A stretch of 61,496 nt of DNA, taken from positions 1-61,496 of the forward strand of contig JAFGGI010000025.1 in NCBI GenBank assembly GCA_016930635.1, written 5' to 3'. This document shows positions 17,691-25,897 of this stretch, one piece after another. The position numbers were made by a program, and so were the translations under genes. This stretch comes from Sedimentisphaerales bacterium (GTDB lineage: Bacteria > Planctomycetota > Phycisphaerae > Sedimentisphaerales > UBA12454). The first letter of the stretch is position 1. Each line of letters starts with the position of its first letter. Below the pieces are notes generated by a model, which was not told the origin of the DNA, did not search any database, and saw only the letters and a program-made list of their open reading frames with translations.

Positions 17691-20600
17691 TTAACAGCCT
17701 GTTGCTGCTATATTTGCTCCGGATATTTGTATATAGTCAACATTAGGCAGGCCGCTGCTGTTGGTCGCTTCGAGACGCAGGTCAAGTGTCCCTGAAGGCA
17801 AATATACACTGTCTGTTTCAGTGCTCCAGCTTGTCCAACTGCCTGTGCCGTTGAAGGTAAACGATCCTACTGTTGAACCGTTTGCGATCAAATTTGCCGA
17901 ACGAGCACTTGAGCCGTTGGCGTATCTGACGGTAACGGTATATGTACCTGATGAACCTACATATACAGCATAGTCGATTCCTTCGCCGTTGGAATTATCT
18001 GTATTGGCATAACCGCTGCCTGTGTAGCCTGAGTGTTCAGATTCAACAGCACCATCTACACTGCAAAAGCCTGTTGCATTTTCCTGTATGGTAATGCTGC
18101 CTGGCGTAGGTGTCGGAGTCGGCGTAGGTGTAGGTGTCGGAGTCGGCGTAGATGTTGGTGTCGGAGTTGGCGTAGGTGTCGGTGTAGGTCCGCCACCTCC
18201 GGAGATAGTTCCGGCAGATGGTGTTAAAATAACCTTGTCCAGTATAGCGCCATCTTCTCTTCTGCATACCCTCAAAGTATGTGAACCTGATGATAAGCTG
18301 TTAAAGGTAGTTACAGAAAGTACTGCATACCCGCTTGTTTGCGTGTTATTTTGAGTACTCCATGAACCTGAATCCATCTTGTAATGGAATGAGTCATTGG
18401 ATCCATTAGAGAAGTTTACCTGGATCTGGAACTGCACGTTTGCACTCTGCGATAGAGTAAACGATACCAGTACCTGGCCATCTGAAGAATCTGATGGTGT
18501 ACTTAAAATATCGTTGCCTTGGTCCGGCCATACTATTGCCTGGTTGCCGGATGCAGATCCATCACTGATTACTGAAAGCGGTGAGAACTGACTCTGACCT
18601 GAGAGAGACTCAAGTTCTACTTCCAGTGCGTTGCTTGGCGTAGATGTTGGTGTCGGCGTAGGCGTCGGTGTCGGAGTAGGCGTCGGTGTCGGAGTCGGAG
18701 TAGGAGTTGGCGTCGGTGTCGAGGTAGGCGTCGGCGTCGGTGTCGAGGTAGGCGTCGGCGTGGGTGTTGCCGAGCAGCTTGCTACCTGGATACTTGGACC
18801 GGCTATTTCCATATAGTCGACATTAGGCAGGCCGGCGCTGTTCGTAGCTTCAAGGCGTATATCCTTTAGTCCTGCGCTCAAATATACGCTGTCTGATTCG
18901 GTGGTCCAGCTTGTCCAGCTTCCCGTACCGGCGAAACTGAATGAACCTACTGTTGAACCGTTTGCGATCAGATTGGCCGAGCGAGCACTTGAGCCGTTGG
19001 CATATCTGACGGTAACGGTATATGTGCCGGATGTGACTACATTTGCCATATAGTCAATACCTTCGCCGTTAGAATTGTCTGTATTTGCATAACCTGAACC
19101 AGTATATCCGCTGTGGTCAGATTGAACTACACCATCTACATTGCAGAAGCCTGTCTGGTTTTCCTGTATTGTAATACTGCTGCTTGGTGTAGAAGTCGGT
19201 GTCGGCGTAGGTGTAGGAGTAGGAGTTGGCGTAGGTGTAGAAGTCGGTGTCGGCGTAGGTGTCGGTGTAGGTGTTGGTGTAGGTGTCGGAGTAGGTGTCG
19301 GTCCACCGCCATAGGTAATATTTCCATTAGATGCTGTTAAAATAGCCTGATCCAGCATAGCGCCATCTTCTCTTCTACATATTCTCAAGGTATGTGAGCC
19401 TGATGATAAGTTGCTGTAGCTAGCTATCTGAAGTACTTCATATCCGCTTGTATATACGGTGTTTTGAGTATTCCATGAGCCTGAATCCATCTTGTAATGG
19501 AATGAGTCATCGGATCCATTGGGGAAGTTTACCCGAGCTTCGAACGTCACATTTGCTGTCTGTGACAGTACAAAGTTTACCAGTACCTGGCCATCTGCAG
19601 AATCTGATGCTGTGCTTAAGATATCGTTGCTGCCGCTGTTGGGCCACCGTATTGCCTGGCCGCCTGATGCAGCAGAATCATTGAATACTACAAACGGTGA
19701 GAACTGGCTCTGGCCTGAGAGAGACTCAAGTTCTACTACCAGTGTGCTTGGCGATGGTGTAGAAGTCGGTGTCGGCGTAGGTGTAGATGTCGGTGTAGGT
19801 GTAGGTGTTGGTGTAGATGTTGGCGTGGGAGTTGGCGTAGGATTTGGAATATCGCCGCCTGCTCCTGCTCCATCTATTACAATGCCCGGAACGCTCATAG
19901 CATTATCAAGTGAATATGAATACGGTGGTGAAAAGACACTGCTGTTTGGCGCCCATGTGGGCCGCTCGCAGCCTACAAATGCATTACCACTGTATCCGAT
20001 TATTCCCTGATTGCTGGAGTCGCTGTAGTCTTTCCAGGGCATAGGTACGCTCTCGAAGTAGTTGTTCTCAGCTCGAATATTGCAGTTATCGCCTACACCA
20101 ATACAGTAACCACCGCTTAGGAGGTCGCTGTAATAATTGTTATAGACATGAACTCTGCCGAAACGTACTCTCGGCATACGCTCTTTACACATACTGGCCC
20201 ACCAGTTGTGGTGAAAAGTAACAGTGAGATGACCGCTGTCTATGCCGCCGTTGCCGTCGCTATGTCCGACGAGGTTGCAGAAGTTATGGCCGCTGTCGAA
20301 GGTGTAGTAGAATACACACCAGGAAACGGTGACATAATCTGCGCCGTTTTTGATATCGACATTTCCGTCGCCGCCGTTCATAAACGTGCAATGGTCGATC
20401 CAGATGTTATGGACACCGTCAATGGTAAGGCAGTCGCCATCGCCCACATCGTCCTCGTTATCCATGCTCAGGTTCTGGAAGATACAGTTGCTTTCTTCTT
20501 CTCTGTAGCACTTTAGATTACCGGCGATATGCGATCCGGACAGGCCGATGACCGACTTATTACCGCGGACACGGATGTTTGTGCTTGGCAGTGTGATGTT

Positions 20601-20810
20601 GCCGCTTACCCGAATGATGTAGGGGTCCTGCCCGGTGTCCTGCACGTAGTAAACAAGGTCATCGGCGTTGGAAACGGTAACCGTTGTGCCGCCTTGTCCT
20701 CCTGTTGTTCCTCCGCCTTGACTGGCCCAGCCATCTGCGGCCAATACGGCGGACGGTGCCAGGATTAATGCGATAAGAGCAAATAGAATTAGTTTCATTT
20801 GCTTTGACAT
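17691..20810 (-). CDS. Secreted pectate lyase (PL1-like) with Pro-Thr linkers and two pairs of carbohydrate-binding modules
   Basis: 1039 residues. Signal peptide about 1-24. The PL1-type catalytic beta-helix covers about 25-315: NIWIDHCTF matches the vWiDH block, and KERMPRVRFGRVHVYNNYY carries the PRxRxG block with the candidate catalytic arginine. Then modules A-B-A-B are separated by (Pro-Thr)n linkers. Module A (starting VELESLSGQSQFSP) has a CBM6/35-like look. Module B (starting ITIQENxTGFC) carries SGYTGSGYANTDNSNGEGIDY and a conserved Cys. The two copies of each module are highly similar, indicating tandem duplication of an A-B unit. Cleaves polygalacturonan or a related acidic polysaccharide by beta-elimination. 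An AAAGGAGG ribosome-binding site precedes the ATG. Confidence 0.88.
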   Translation of the reverse strand: MSKQMKLILFALIALILAPSAVLAADGWASQGGGTTGGQGGTTVTVSNADDLVYYVQDTGQDPYIIRVSGNITLPSTNIRVRGNKSVIGLSGSHIAGNLKCYREEESNCIFQNLSMDNEDDVGDGDCLTIDGVHNIWIDHCTFMNGGDGNVDIKNGADYVTVSWCVFYYTFDSGHNFCNLVGHSDGNGGIDSGHLTVTFHHNWWASMCKERMPRVRFGRVHVYNNYYSDLLSGGYCIGVGDNCNIRAENNYFESVPMPWKDYSDSSNQGIIGYSGNAFVGCERPTWAPNSSVFSPPYSYSLDNAMSVPGIVIDGAGAGGDIPNPTPTPTPTSTPTPTPTPTSTPTPTPTSTPSPSTLVVELESLSGQSQFSPFVVFNDSAASGGQAIRWPNSGSNDILSTASDSADGQVLVNFVLSQTANVTFEARVNFPNGSDDSFHYKMDSGSWNTQNTVYTSGYEVLQIASYSNLSSGSHTLRICRREDGAMLDQAILTASNGNITYGGGPTPTPTPTPTPTPTPTPTPTSTPTPTPTPTPTPTPTSTPSSSITIQENQTGFCNVDGVVQSDHSGYTGSGYANTDNSNGEGIDYMANVVTSGTYTVTVRYANGSSARSANLIANGSTVGSFSFAGTGSWTSWTTESDSVYLSAGLKDIRLEATNSAGLPNVDYMEIAGPSIQVASCSATPTPTPTSTPTPTPTSTPTPTPTPTPTPTPTPTPTPTPTPTSTPSNALEVELESLSGQSQFSPLSVISDGSASGNQAIVWPDQGNDILSTPSDSSDGQVLVSFTLSQSANVQFQIQVNFSNGSNDSFHYKMDSGSWSTQNNTQTSGYAVLSVTTFNSLSSGSHTLRVCRREDGAILDKVILTPSAGTISGGGGPTPTPTPTPTPTSTPTPTPTPTPTPTPTPGSITIQENATGFCSVDGAVESEHSGYTGSGYANTDNSNGEGIDYAVYVGSSGTYTVTVRYANGSSARSANLIANGSTVGSFTFNGTGSWTSWSTETDSVYLPSGTLDLRLEATNSSGLPNVDYIQISGANIAATGC

Positions 20811-21087
20811 AAATCAAGCCTCCTTTCATATAAATCTTTAAAAAAAATCTGCCTGATATACGTGTAATCGCAACAGTTGTATATACACAAAGATACACGT
20901 TAGGAATGTTTGTCCGTTACACCTCCTTTCCATCCATAGATTATAAGCGCAATGATTCTTCTTCTTTTCATCATTGCTGACCATTGCTTGTTTTAGCGAG
21001 AATCCCCATGTACCGTATGCGCAAGCTTTGCTTAAACTGTGAGGTCTACCAACCTCTATGATAATGTTACAAACAAGTAATATTCAA
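20811..21087 (-). promoter_or_regulatory. Long, possibly structured leader of the pectate lyase gene
   Basis: A weak promoter (TTGAAT, 17 bases, TTATCA) reads leftward at 21059-21087 and would give a leader of roughly 240 bases. The leader contains a GAGGT/ACCTC hairpin near its start (in 21041-21058), an 8-bp hairpin GCAATGAT/ATCATTGC at 20949-20977, and an extra AAAGGAGG sequence about 120 bases before the gene that has no start codon at useful distance. I could not match it to a known riboswitch class. Nothing else is seen up to 21253. Confidence 0.35.
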
Positions 21088-21253
21088 GGTTTTTGAACGA
21101 TAAATGCAATTTTATGTTATAAAGACCTGATATGGACAGTGAGGGCCGAATTTTCGTTTATTGTTAATCTGATTTGTTAACAATTTCCTGTGAGATATTA
21201 TCTACAGGTTAGAATTGCACCAGCTTTATTGAGGTTTACTGAAGTTCAGGTAT

Positions 21254-24200
21254 TTACCATTCTATAGTGAACTCAGCGAAATCCAGGAAGTTTACAATTC
21301 CGTCGTCGTCGAAATCGCCGGGAGTATTCGGGTCGTTCGACAGCCAGTTTTCGTGTATTACTTTCAGATCATACCAGTCAATAAATCCGTCCAGATTAAG
21401 GTCATACATGCTGGGCAAAATACTTTCCAAAGCGGCAAACCAGACATCAGCCATTTTTGCATAGCCGGCATCATTAGGATGTACATTGTCGTCCATATCA
21501 GTGCTATAGTCTAATGCACTTTCCATATCCACGATAATAATATCATCCCCTAAAACTATGCGGTCCTGTGCCATATTATATAAGTCGGTATTGTATTGAG
21601 TTGTTATAGAGCTGTAAGTTTTACGATTTATTATAAGAGCTAAAATGACAGTGGTATCGGTGCTGAACCTGTCGATTTCATCGAGAATATCATATACTTC
21701 ATTAATATCCGGTCCTCCGTAAGTGATATCATTTGTCCCGATATGCAGCAGAATAATATCTACAGGATGAGCTGTGAGCCAATTATATACCTGCCCCAGG
21801 ATATCATCTTCGCCGGTGGTGTCTGCGTGCCAGCCGTCATGTCCTTCGTGATGCGGGTCTGCAAAGTTGCCGTCAGACAGGCTGCCCATGAAGTCGAAAT
21901 TATAGTGTGCTGCTTTTAATTTCTCGTACAATGGTTTACGGTAGCCGTCGTCATATACAGAGCCCCACCAGCCTCTTGTTATCGAATCGCCGAGAGGCAT
22001 AATCCTTGCAACGAACTCGTCAGGACCTTTAGAGATTGTAAGGTCGATGACAGTGCCGCAGGAAACTGTACCGGTTGCAGACTGACTTATTACGTATCCA
22101 GTCGGCACGGTATAGCTGCTTTCGAGGTAGCTGGAGCCGTAACTTATATTGGCAGTTGCGTTTATTGCAGCAATAGCATCAGCTTCACTCATACCCGTTA
22201 CATCCGGTACAACTGTCTGGCATGGATGGCCGATTGCAAAATCGCCAAATGCTGTTAGTCCTGTTGCCTGAATACTTGTCGGCAGTGGATTAGCAGTTGT
22301 CGGTGTTGACCATGTTACTATGTCGAATCTTTTTACAATATATTGATTCGGGTCGGCACCGCCGATGACATCGTTTGGATCAAAATTAAATGTAACCGTG
22401 GCAGTGGTAAACAGCACTTGTCCCGAGTCCACTGTGTAGAACCGATTCAGAGTTTTGTTAATGTCAAGGCCGGAAGTAGTAATTTGCGGGTGCATTGATG
22501 GTGTTGTACTTGCTGTCATATTAGCTGAATAGTAGACATTAGGAAGATCAATGTTTACAGGTGTATATGCTGCTGTATCGCCGATATGGAAGGTTATATT
22601 TTGTGCTCCTAATGGGATTTTCATAGTTAATGGGCCATTAATATAGCTGGCAGAGCTGCCGCCGACGAGGTAGCCATTTGTAATTTTCAATTTATTCAGA
22701 CTTGTTGTTGTAAGTGTTCCATCAGTCAGTACTACGGCAGTATTATCAGAAATATCCCGTGATGAACCGAGAATTACACCGGCAGGGTTGTTGATATTCA
22801 TATTTGCCGTGAAAGCTGACACTGAGAACCGTCCATTACCTGACCATGTTTGCGGACTGGTGCCGACAAAATTAATGCTTAATCCGGGCGATGTGCCTGA
22901 TACGGTACTGTTTATGCTGACCGTACCGTCGTGTATGAAGTCTCCTTTGAGGTTAATAATGCCCTCGGGATAATCATCTGTAGTAGATGAAGTACTCTTT
23001 AACATTATATAGCTGCTGTCGCCCAGAACGAGATTCCCATCGATATTAAATACAGCAGAGCCAGTATGCGGGCCTGAACTTTCATATAACTGTATTCTGT
23101 TATAATTTGAACCTGTATTTACATTTCCGCCGATATTCCAGGTACAGCTTGCAGAAGTTGGGCTGGTTTGATTTACTGCTGTAATCCTTCCGCTGCCGGA
23201 TATGTTTACATTTCCAGCAACATAGTGGATATGTGTTCCTGATTCTTCACCTATGCCTCTTATTGTATTATTAAGGATATTCAGATCGCCGGCTACGGTC
23301 ATACTTTCCTTTATGGAGTAATTTGGAATATTGAAAGTAAGATTTCCAAAAGTCGGATTGACCCACATTTCCGGAACAACAGTATTGAATTCAATAGTAC
23401 TTTCGGGGTCTAACGCCCAGGATGAACCGGGGATAGGCCCTCCTTCGGTTATGGTCAGTTTCGATGCTGATTCCATTTCCAGGTCTACACAATTACCGTC
23501 TGCTGTAAGTGTTACCTCGTCACCTGTCTGAATGACAACGTCATCTTCCGGTCTCGGGACCATGCCTCCTATCCAGGTAGTAGTTGTATGCCAGTCGCCT
23601 CCGCCTGTTCCATTACTGATAATGGTTGTAGGTGGGCCTCCCTTCGATACTACCAGGTCGACTACAGTACCGCAGGGAGATGTTCCCAAAGCAGATTGAC
23701 TGATTACCTCGCCGAAAGGTACTGTTTCGCTTTGCTGATAAGTACTTGAACCGTAGCTTATATCTGCTATCGAGTTAATTGTAGCTATCGCGGCAGATTC
23801 GGTCATACCTGTTAAATATGGTACAACCGGTTGGCCGTAAGATACGACCAGATTTATCTCGGTGCCGCAGGGAACTGTACCTGTTGCAGACTGGCCCATT
23901 ACATTACCCGCAAAGATTGTGTCACTGCATGCCGTACTGGTGGAGCCGTAGCTTATATCCTCAATTAAATTGATTGTATTAATCGCTTCGGATTCAGACA
24001 TATCTGTTAAATCGGGCACCGAAGGCTGGCCATAGGATACGATAAGATCTATGGCTGTTCCGCATGGGGCTGGGCCGGTAACAGACTGGCTTATTATATT
24101 GCCGGCAGGAACAACATCACTGCAGCCCGAATAAATTGAATAGCTGATATCATTAACTGCGTCCAGAGCAGCTACGGCATTGGGCTCGTCCATGCCTGTT

Positions 24201-25654
24201 ACATCAGGTATTATGGCATAACACGGTCCGGTAGATAGTACCAGGTCAATTACGGTATCACAGGAAACCGTGCCTGTAGCGGACTGGCTTATTACATAAT
24301 CTTGCGGGAGGATATCATTGGCTTCATAAGAGCTTGAACCATAACTTATATCATCTACTGCATCGATCGCAGCTATAGCAGCAGATTTGCTCAAGCCTGT
24401 CAGGTCAGGTACATTAGGCTGACCGTAGGAAATGTAAAGGTCAACTACGGTTCCACAGGGAACTGTTCCAACAGCAGATTGACCGGATACATTCCCGGGC
24501 AAGACAGTATCACTGCAGATGTAGATACTCGAACCGTAACTTATATCATTCACTGCATTGATCGCAGCGGTTGCGTCGGCTTCATTCATATCTGTTACAT
24601 CTGGTACGTCCGGCCGGCCTGTTGATACTATAAGATCAACGGTAGAACCGAAAAGCAGGGCGGTCCCTGCTATTGGGTTAGAACTAATGCAATGACCTGC
24701 AGCAATTGTGTTATCGCATTGAGTAGTTATTGTTCCAACGACAAGCCCGGCTGCGATAATAGCTGCATTAGCATCGGCCTGGGCTATATCAATCACATCC
24801 GGAACAAGAACAGTTGGGGTTGTTTCTTCGAGCATAAAGACGTCAAATGCGTATGCTTTTCGGTTGCCTTCTGAATTTGAGTCTGCTTCAACGCGGATTT
24901 TGAAAGTGCCGTCGGCTCCAGGGTTAATATCTGTCCATCGTGCTACATAACCTTCAAAGTGGTTATTGCCTGTATTCATTCGTACTCTTGTAGGCTCGTA
25001 TTCTACAACTCCTGGTGTACTTGCATTAGTGGCAGAGTCAACGCCGGAAATGGTGTATACGCTTATACGATAGTTATAACCTGGCAGGCCGTCTGTTCTG
25101 TCCTTTGCTCTTGATGCAGATGTGGCAAAGGTATATGTCATATTCGGGTCTAAGCCCGTGAAGTCTATATCAACATACCAACCGGTGATATCACCGTAAT
25201 AGATAGTACCTGTCATATCGACGATGCCGTTAAATGTATTGTAGGCATCTGTACCAGGGGCGGGGTCATATCCGCCGCTCCAGCAACTGGTGAGACATCC
25301 AACCTGTGGTTGCCAGACAACACCGCCGTATTCTGTTAATGAGGCTGTTACACCCGTACCGGTACCGGTGGCATAATCGATTAATTCACCGGATGAGGCT
25401 GCATAGCTAACGCCTGGAGGAATTTGGTGGTCGACTGCCGGAGTACCTATTCCGAAGACAGTAATGTAATTCGGATCTCCATAGTGTACACTTTGTCCGC
25501 ATGGATCTGTGCCGTATGCGACAAGTCCCGGATCGTATACGCAGTCATTGTAAGCAGTAAAATCACCTTTTGCACAAGTGGGTATGGCCAGTACTGCCAA
25601 ACTGTACAGACACAGCGGGATAATCACTCTTACTTTTACAAACAACCCCTTCAT
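21254..25654 (-). CDS. Exported PASTA-array, SGNH hydrolase, dockerin protein
   Basis: About 1466 residues. A signal peptide (to about residue 30) is followed by a ~250-residue N-terminal domain of unknown type. Six consecutive PASTA domains of ~66 residues (about 282-676) share the pattern VPDVTGMxExxAIAAI and GxVISQSATGTVPCGTVVDL. A ~450-residue beta-rich region opens with GDWHTTTTWIGGMVPRPEDD. A seventh PASTA follows. The SGNH/GDSL hydrolase (about 1205-1415) shows MPLGDSITRG with the nucleophile, HIGTNDI with Gly/Asn, and DNVHPNDAGY with Asp/His. A dockerin pair ends it: DLNLDGFIDWYDL and DFDDDGIVNFLDF. Likely an extracellular carbohydrate esterase. The ATG at 25654 follows GGAGG; a GTG one codon upstream is possible. 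Confidence 0.85.
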   Translation of the reverse strand: MKGLFVKVRVIIPLCLYSLAVLAIPTCAKGDFTAYNDCVYDPGLVAYGTDPCGQSVHYGDPNYITVFGIGTPAVDHQIPPGVSYAASSGELIDYATGTGTGVTASLTEYGGVVWQPQVGCLTSCWSGGYDPAPGTDAYNTFNGIVDMTGTIYYGDITGWYVDIDFTGLDPNMTYTFATSASRAKDRTDGLPGYNYRISVYTISGVDSATNASTPGVVEYEPTRVRMNTGNNHFEGYVARWTDINPGADGTFKIRVEADSNSEGNRKAYAFDVFMLEETTPTVLVPDVIDIAQADANAAIIAAGLVVGTITTQCDNTIAAGHCISSNPIAGTALLFGSTVDLIVSTGRPDVPDVTDMNEADATAAINAVNDISYGSSIYICSDTVLPGNVSGQSAVGTVPCGTVVDLYISYGQPNVPDLTGLSKSAAIAAIDAVDDISYGSSSYEANDILPQDYVISQSATGTVSCDTVIDLVLSTGPCYAIIPDVTGMDEPNAVAALDAVNDISYSIYSGCSDVVPAGNIISQSVTGPAPCGTAIDLIVSYGQPSVPDLTDMSESEAINTINLIEDISYGSTSTACSDTIFAGNVMGQSATGTVPCGTEINLVVSYGQPVVPYLTGMTESAAIATINSIADISYGSSTYQQSETVPFGEVISQSALGTSPCGTVVDLVVSKGGPPTTIISNGTGGGDWHTTTTWIGGMVPRPEDDVVIQTGDEVTLTADGNCVDLEMESASKLTITEGGPIPGSSWALDPESTIEFNTVVPEMWVNPTFGNLTFNIPNYSIKESMTVAGDLNILNNTIRGIGEESGTHIHYVAGNVNISGSGRITAVNQTSPTSASCTWNIGGNVNTGSNYNRIQLYESSGPHTGSAVFNIDGNLVLGDSSYIMLKSTSSTTDDYPEGIINLKGDFIHDGTVSINSTVSGTSPGLSINFVGTSPQTWSGNGRFSVSAFTANMNINNPAGVILGSSRDISDNTAVVLTDGTLTTTSLNKLKITNGYLVGGSSASYINGPLTMKIPLGAQNITFHIGDTAAYTPVNIDLPNVYYSANMTASTTPSMHPQITTSGLDINKTLNRFYTVDSGQVLFTTATVTFNFDPNDVIGGADPNQYIVKRFDIVTWSTPTTANPLPTSIQATGLTAFGDFAIGHPCQTVVPDVTGMSEADAIAAINATANISYGSSYLESSYTVPTGYVISQSATGTVSCGTVIDLTISKGPDEFVARIMPLGDSITRGWWGSVYDDGYRKPLYEKLKAAHYNFDFMGSLSDGNFADPHHEGHDGWHADTTGEDDILGQVYNWLTAHPVDIILLHIGTNDITYGGPDINEVYDILDEIDRFSTDTTVILALIINRKTYSSITTQYNTDLYNMAQDRIVLGDDIIIVDMESALDYSTDMDDNVHPNDAGYAKMADVWFAALESILPSMYDLNLDGFIDWYDLKVIHENWLSNDPNTPGDFDDDGIVNFLDFAEFTIEW

Positions 25655-25748
25655 CACTTCTTATCCTCCTTCCTGCCCAAGATTGTTTTTTCTACTTGGT
25701 TTGGTTCGTAAAGAAACGCAGTGGAGCTTTTTATCTTGTAGATCCTTT

Positions 25749-25777
25749 ATTATATGTTAGTTAGAGCAAAATTGCAA
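25749..25777 (-). promoter_or_regulatory. Predicted sigma-70 promoter of the PASTA-SGNH gene
   Basis: On the minus strand TTGCAA, 17-base spacer and a perfect TATAAT, about 95 bases upstream of the start. A GGAAGGAGG ribosome-binding site lies directly before the gene. No other feature is seen in 25658-25897. Confidence 0.65.
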
Positions 25778-25897
25778 GGGAATATTGCCCAGGCTATCAG
25801 GACGTGATATATCCATAAATAAAGGCTTTTTAATTGTATGTAGCCCGTTATTTGACGTCTTTTGCAGTATTGCGATAAGTTAGTAGTGTTTAATATC

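Noticed and set aside
18100..19850. Short tandem repeats as a CRISPR array
   Set aside because: The repeats are Pro-Thr codons within a gene, with no unique spacers of constant length and no cas genes.
19519..20010. Gly-Val-rich open frames opposite the pectate lyase linkers
   Set aside because: They translate the complement of the Pro-Thr linker codons; not genes.
20941..21060. Cyclic-di-GMP (GEMM) riboswitch in the pectate lyase leader
   Set aside because: A GCAAAGC word is present but the conserved core, tetraloop and receptor are missing.
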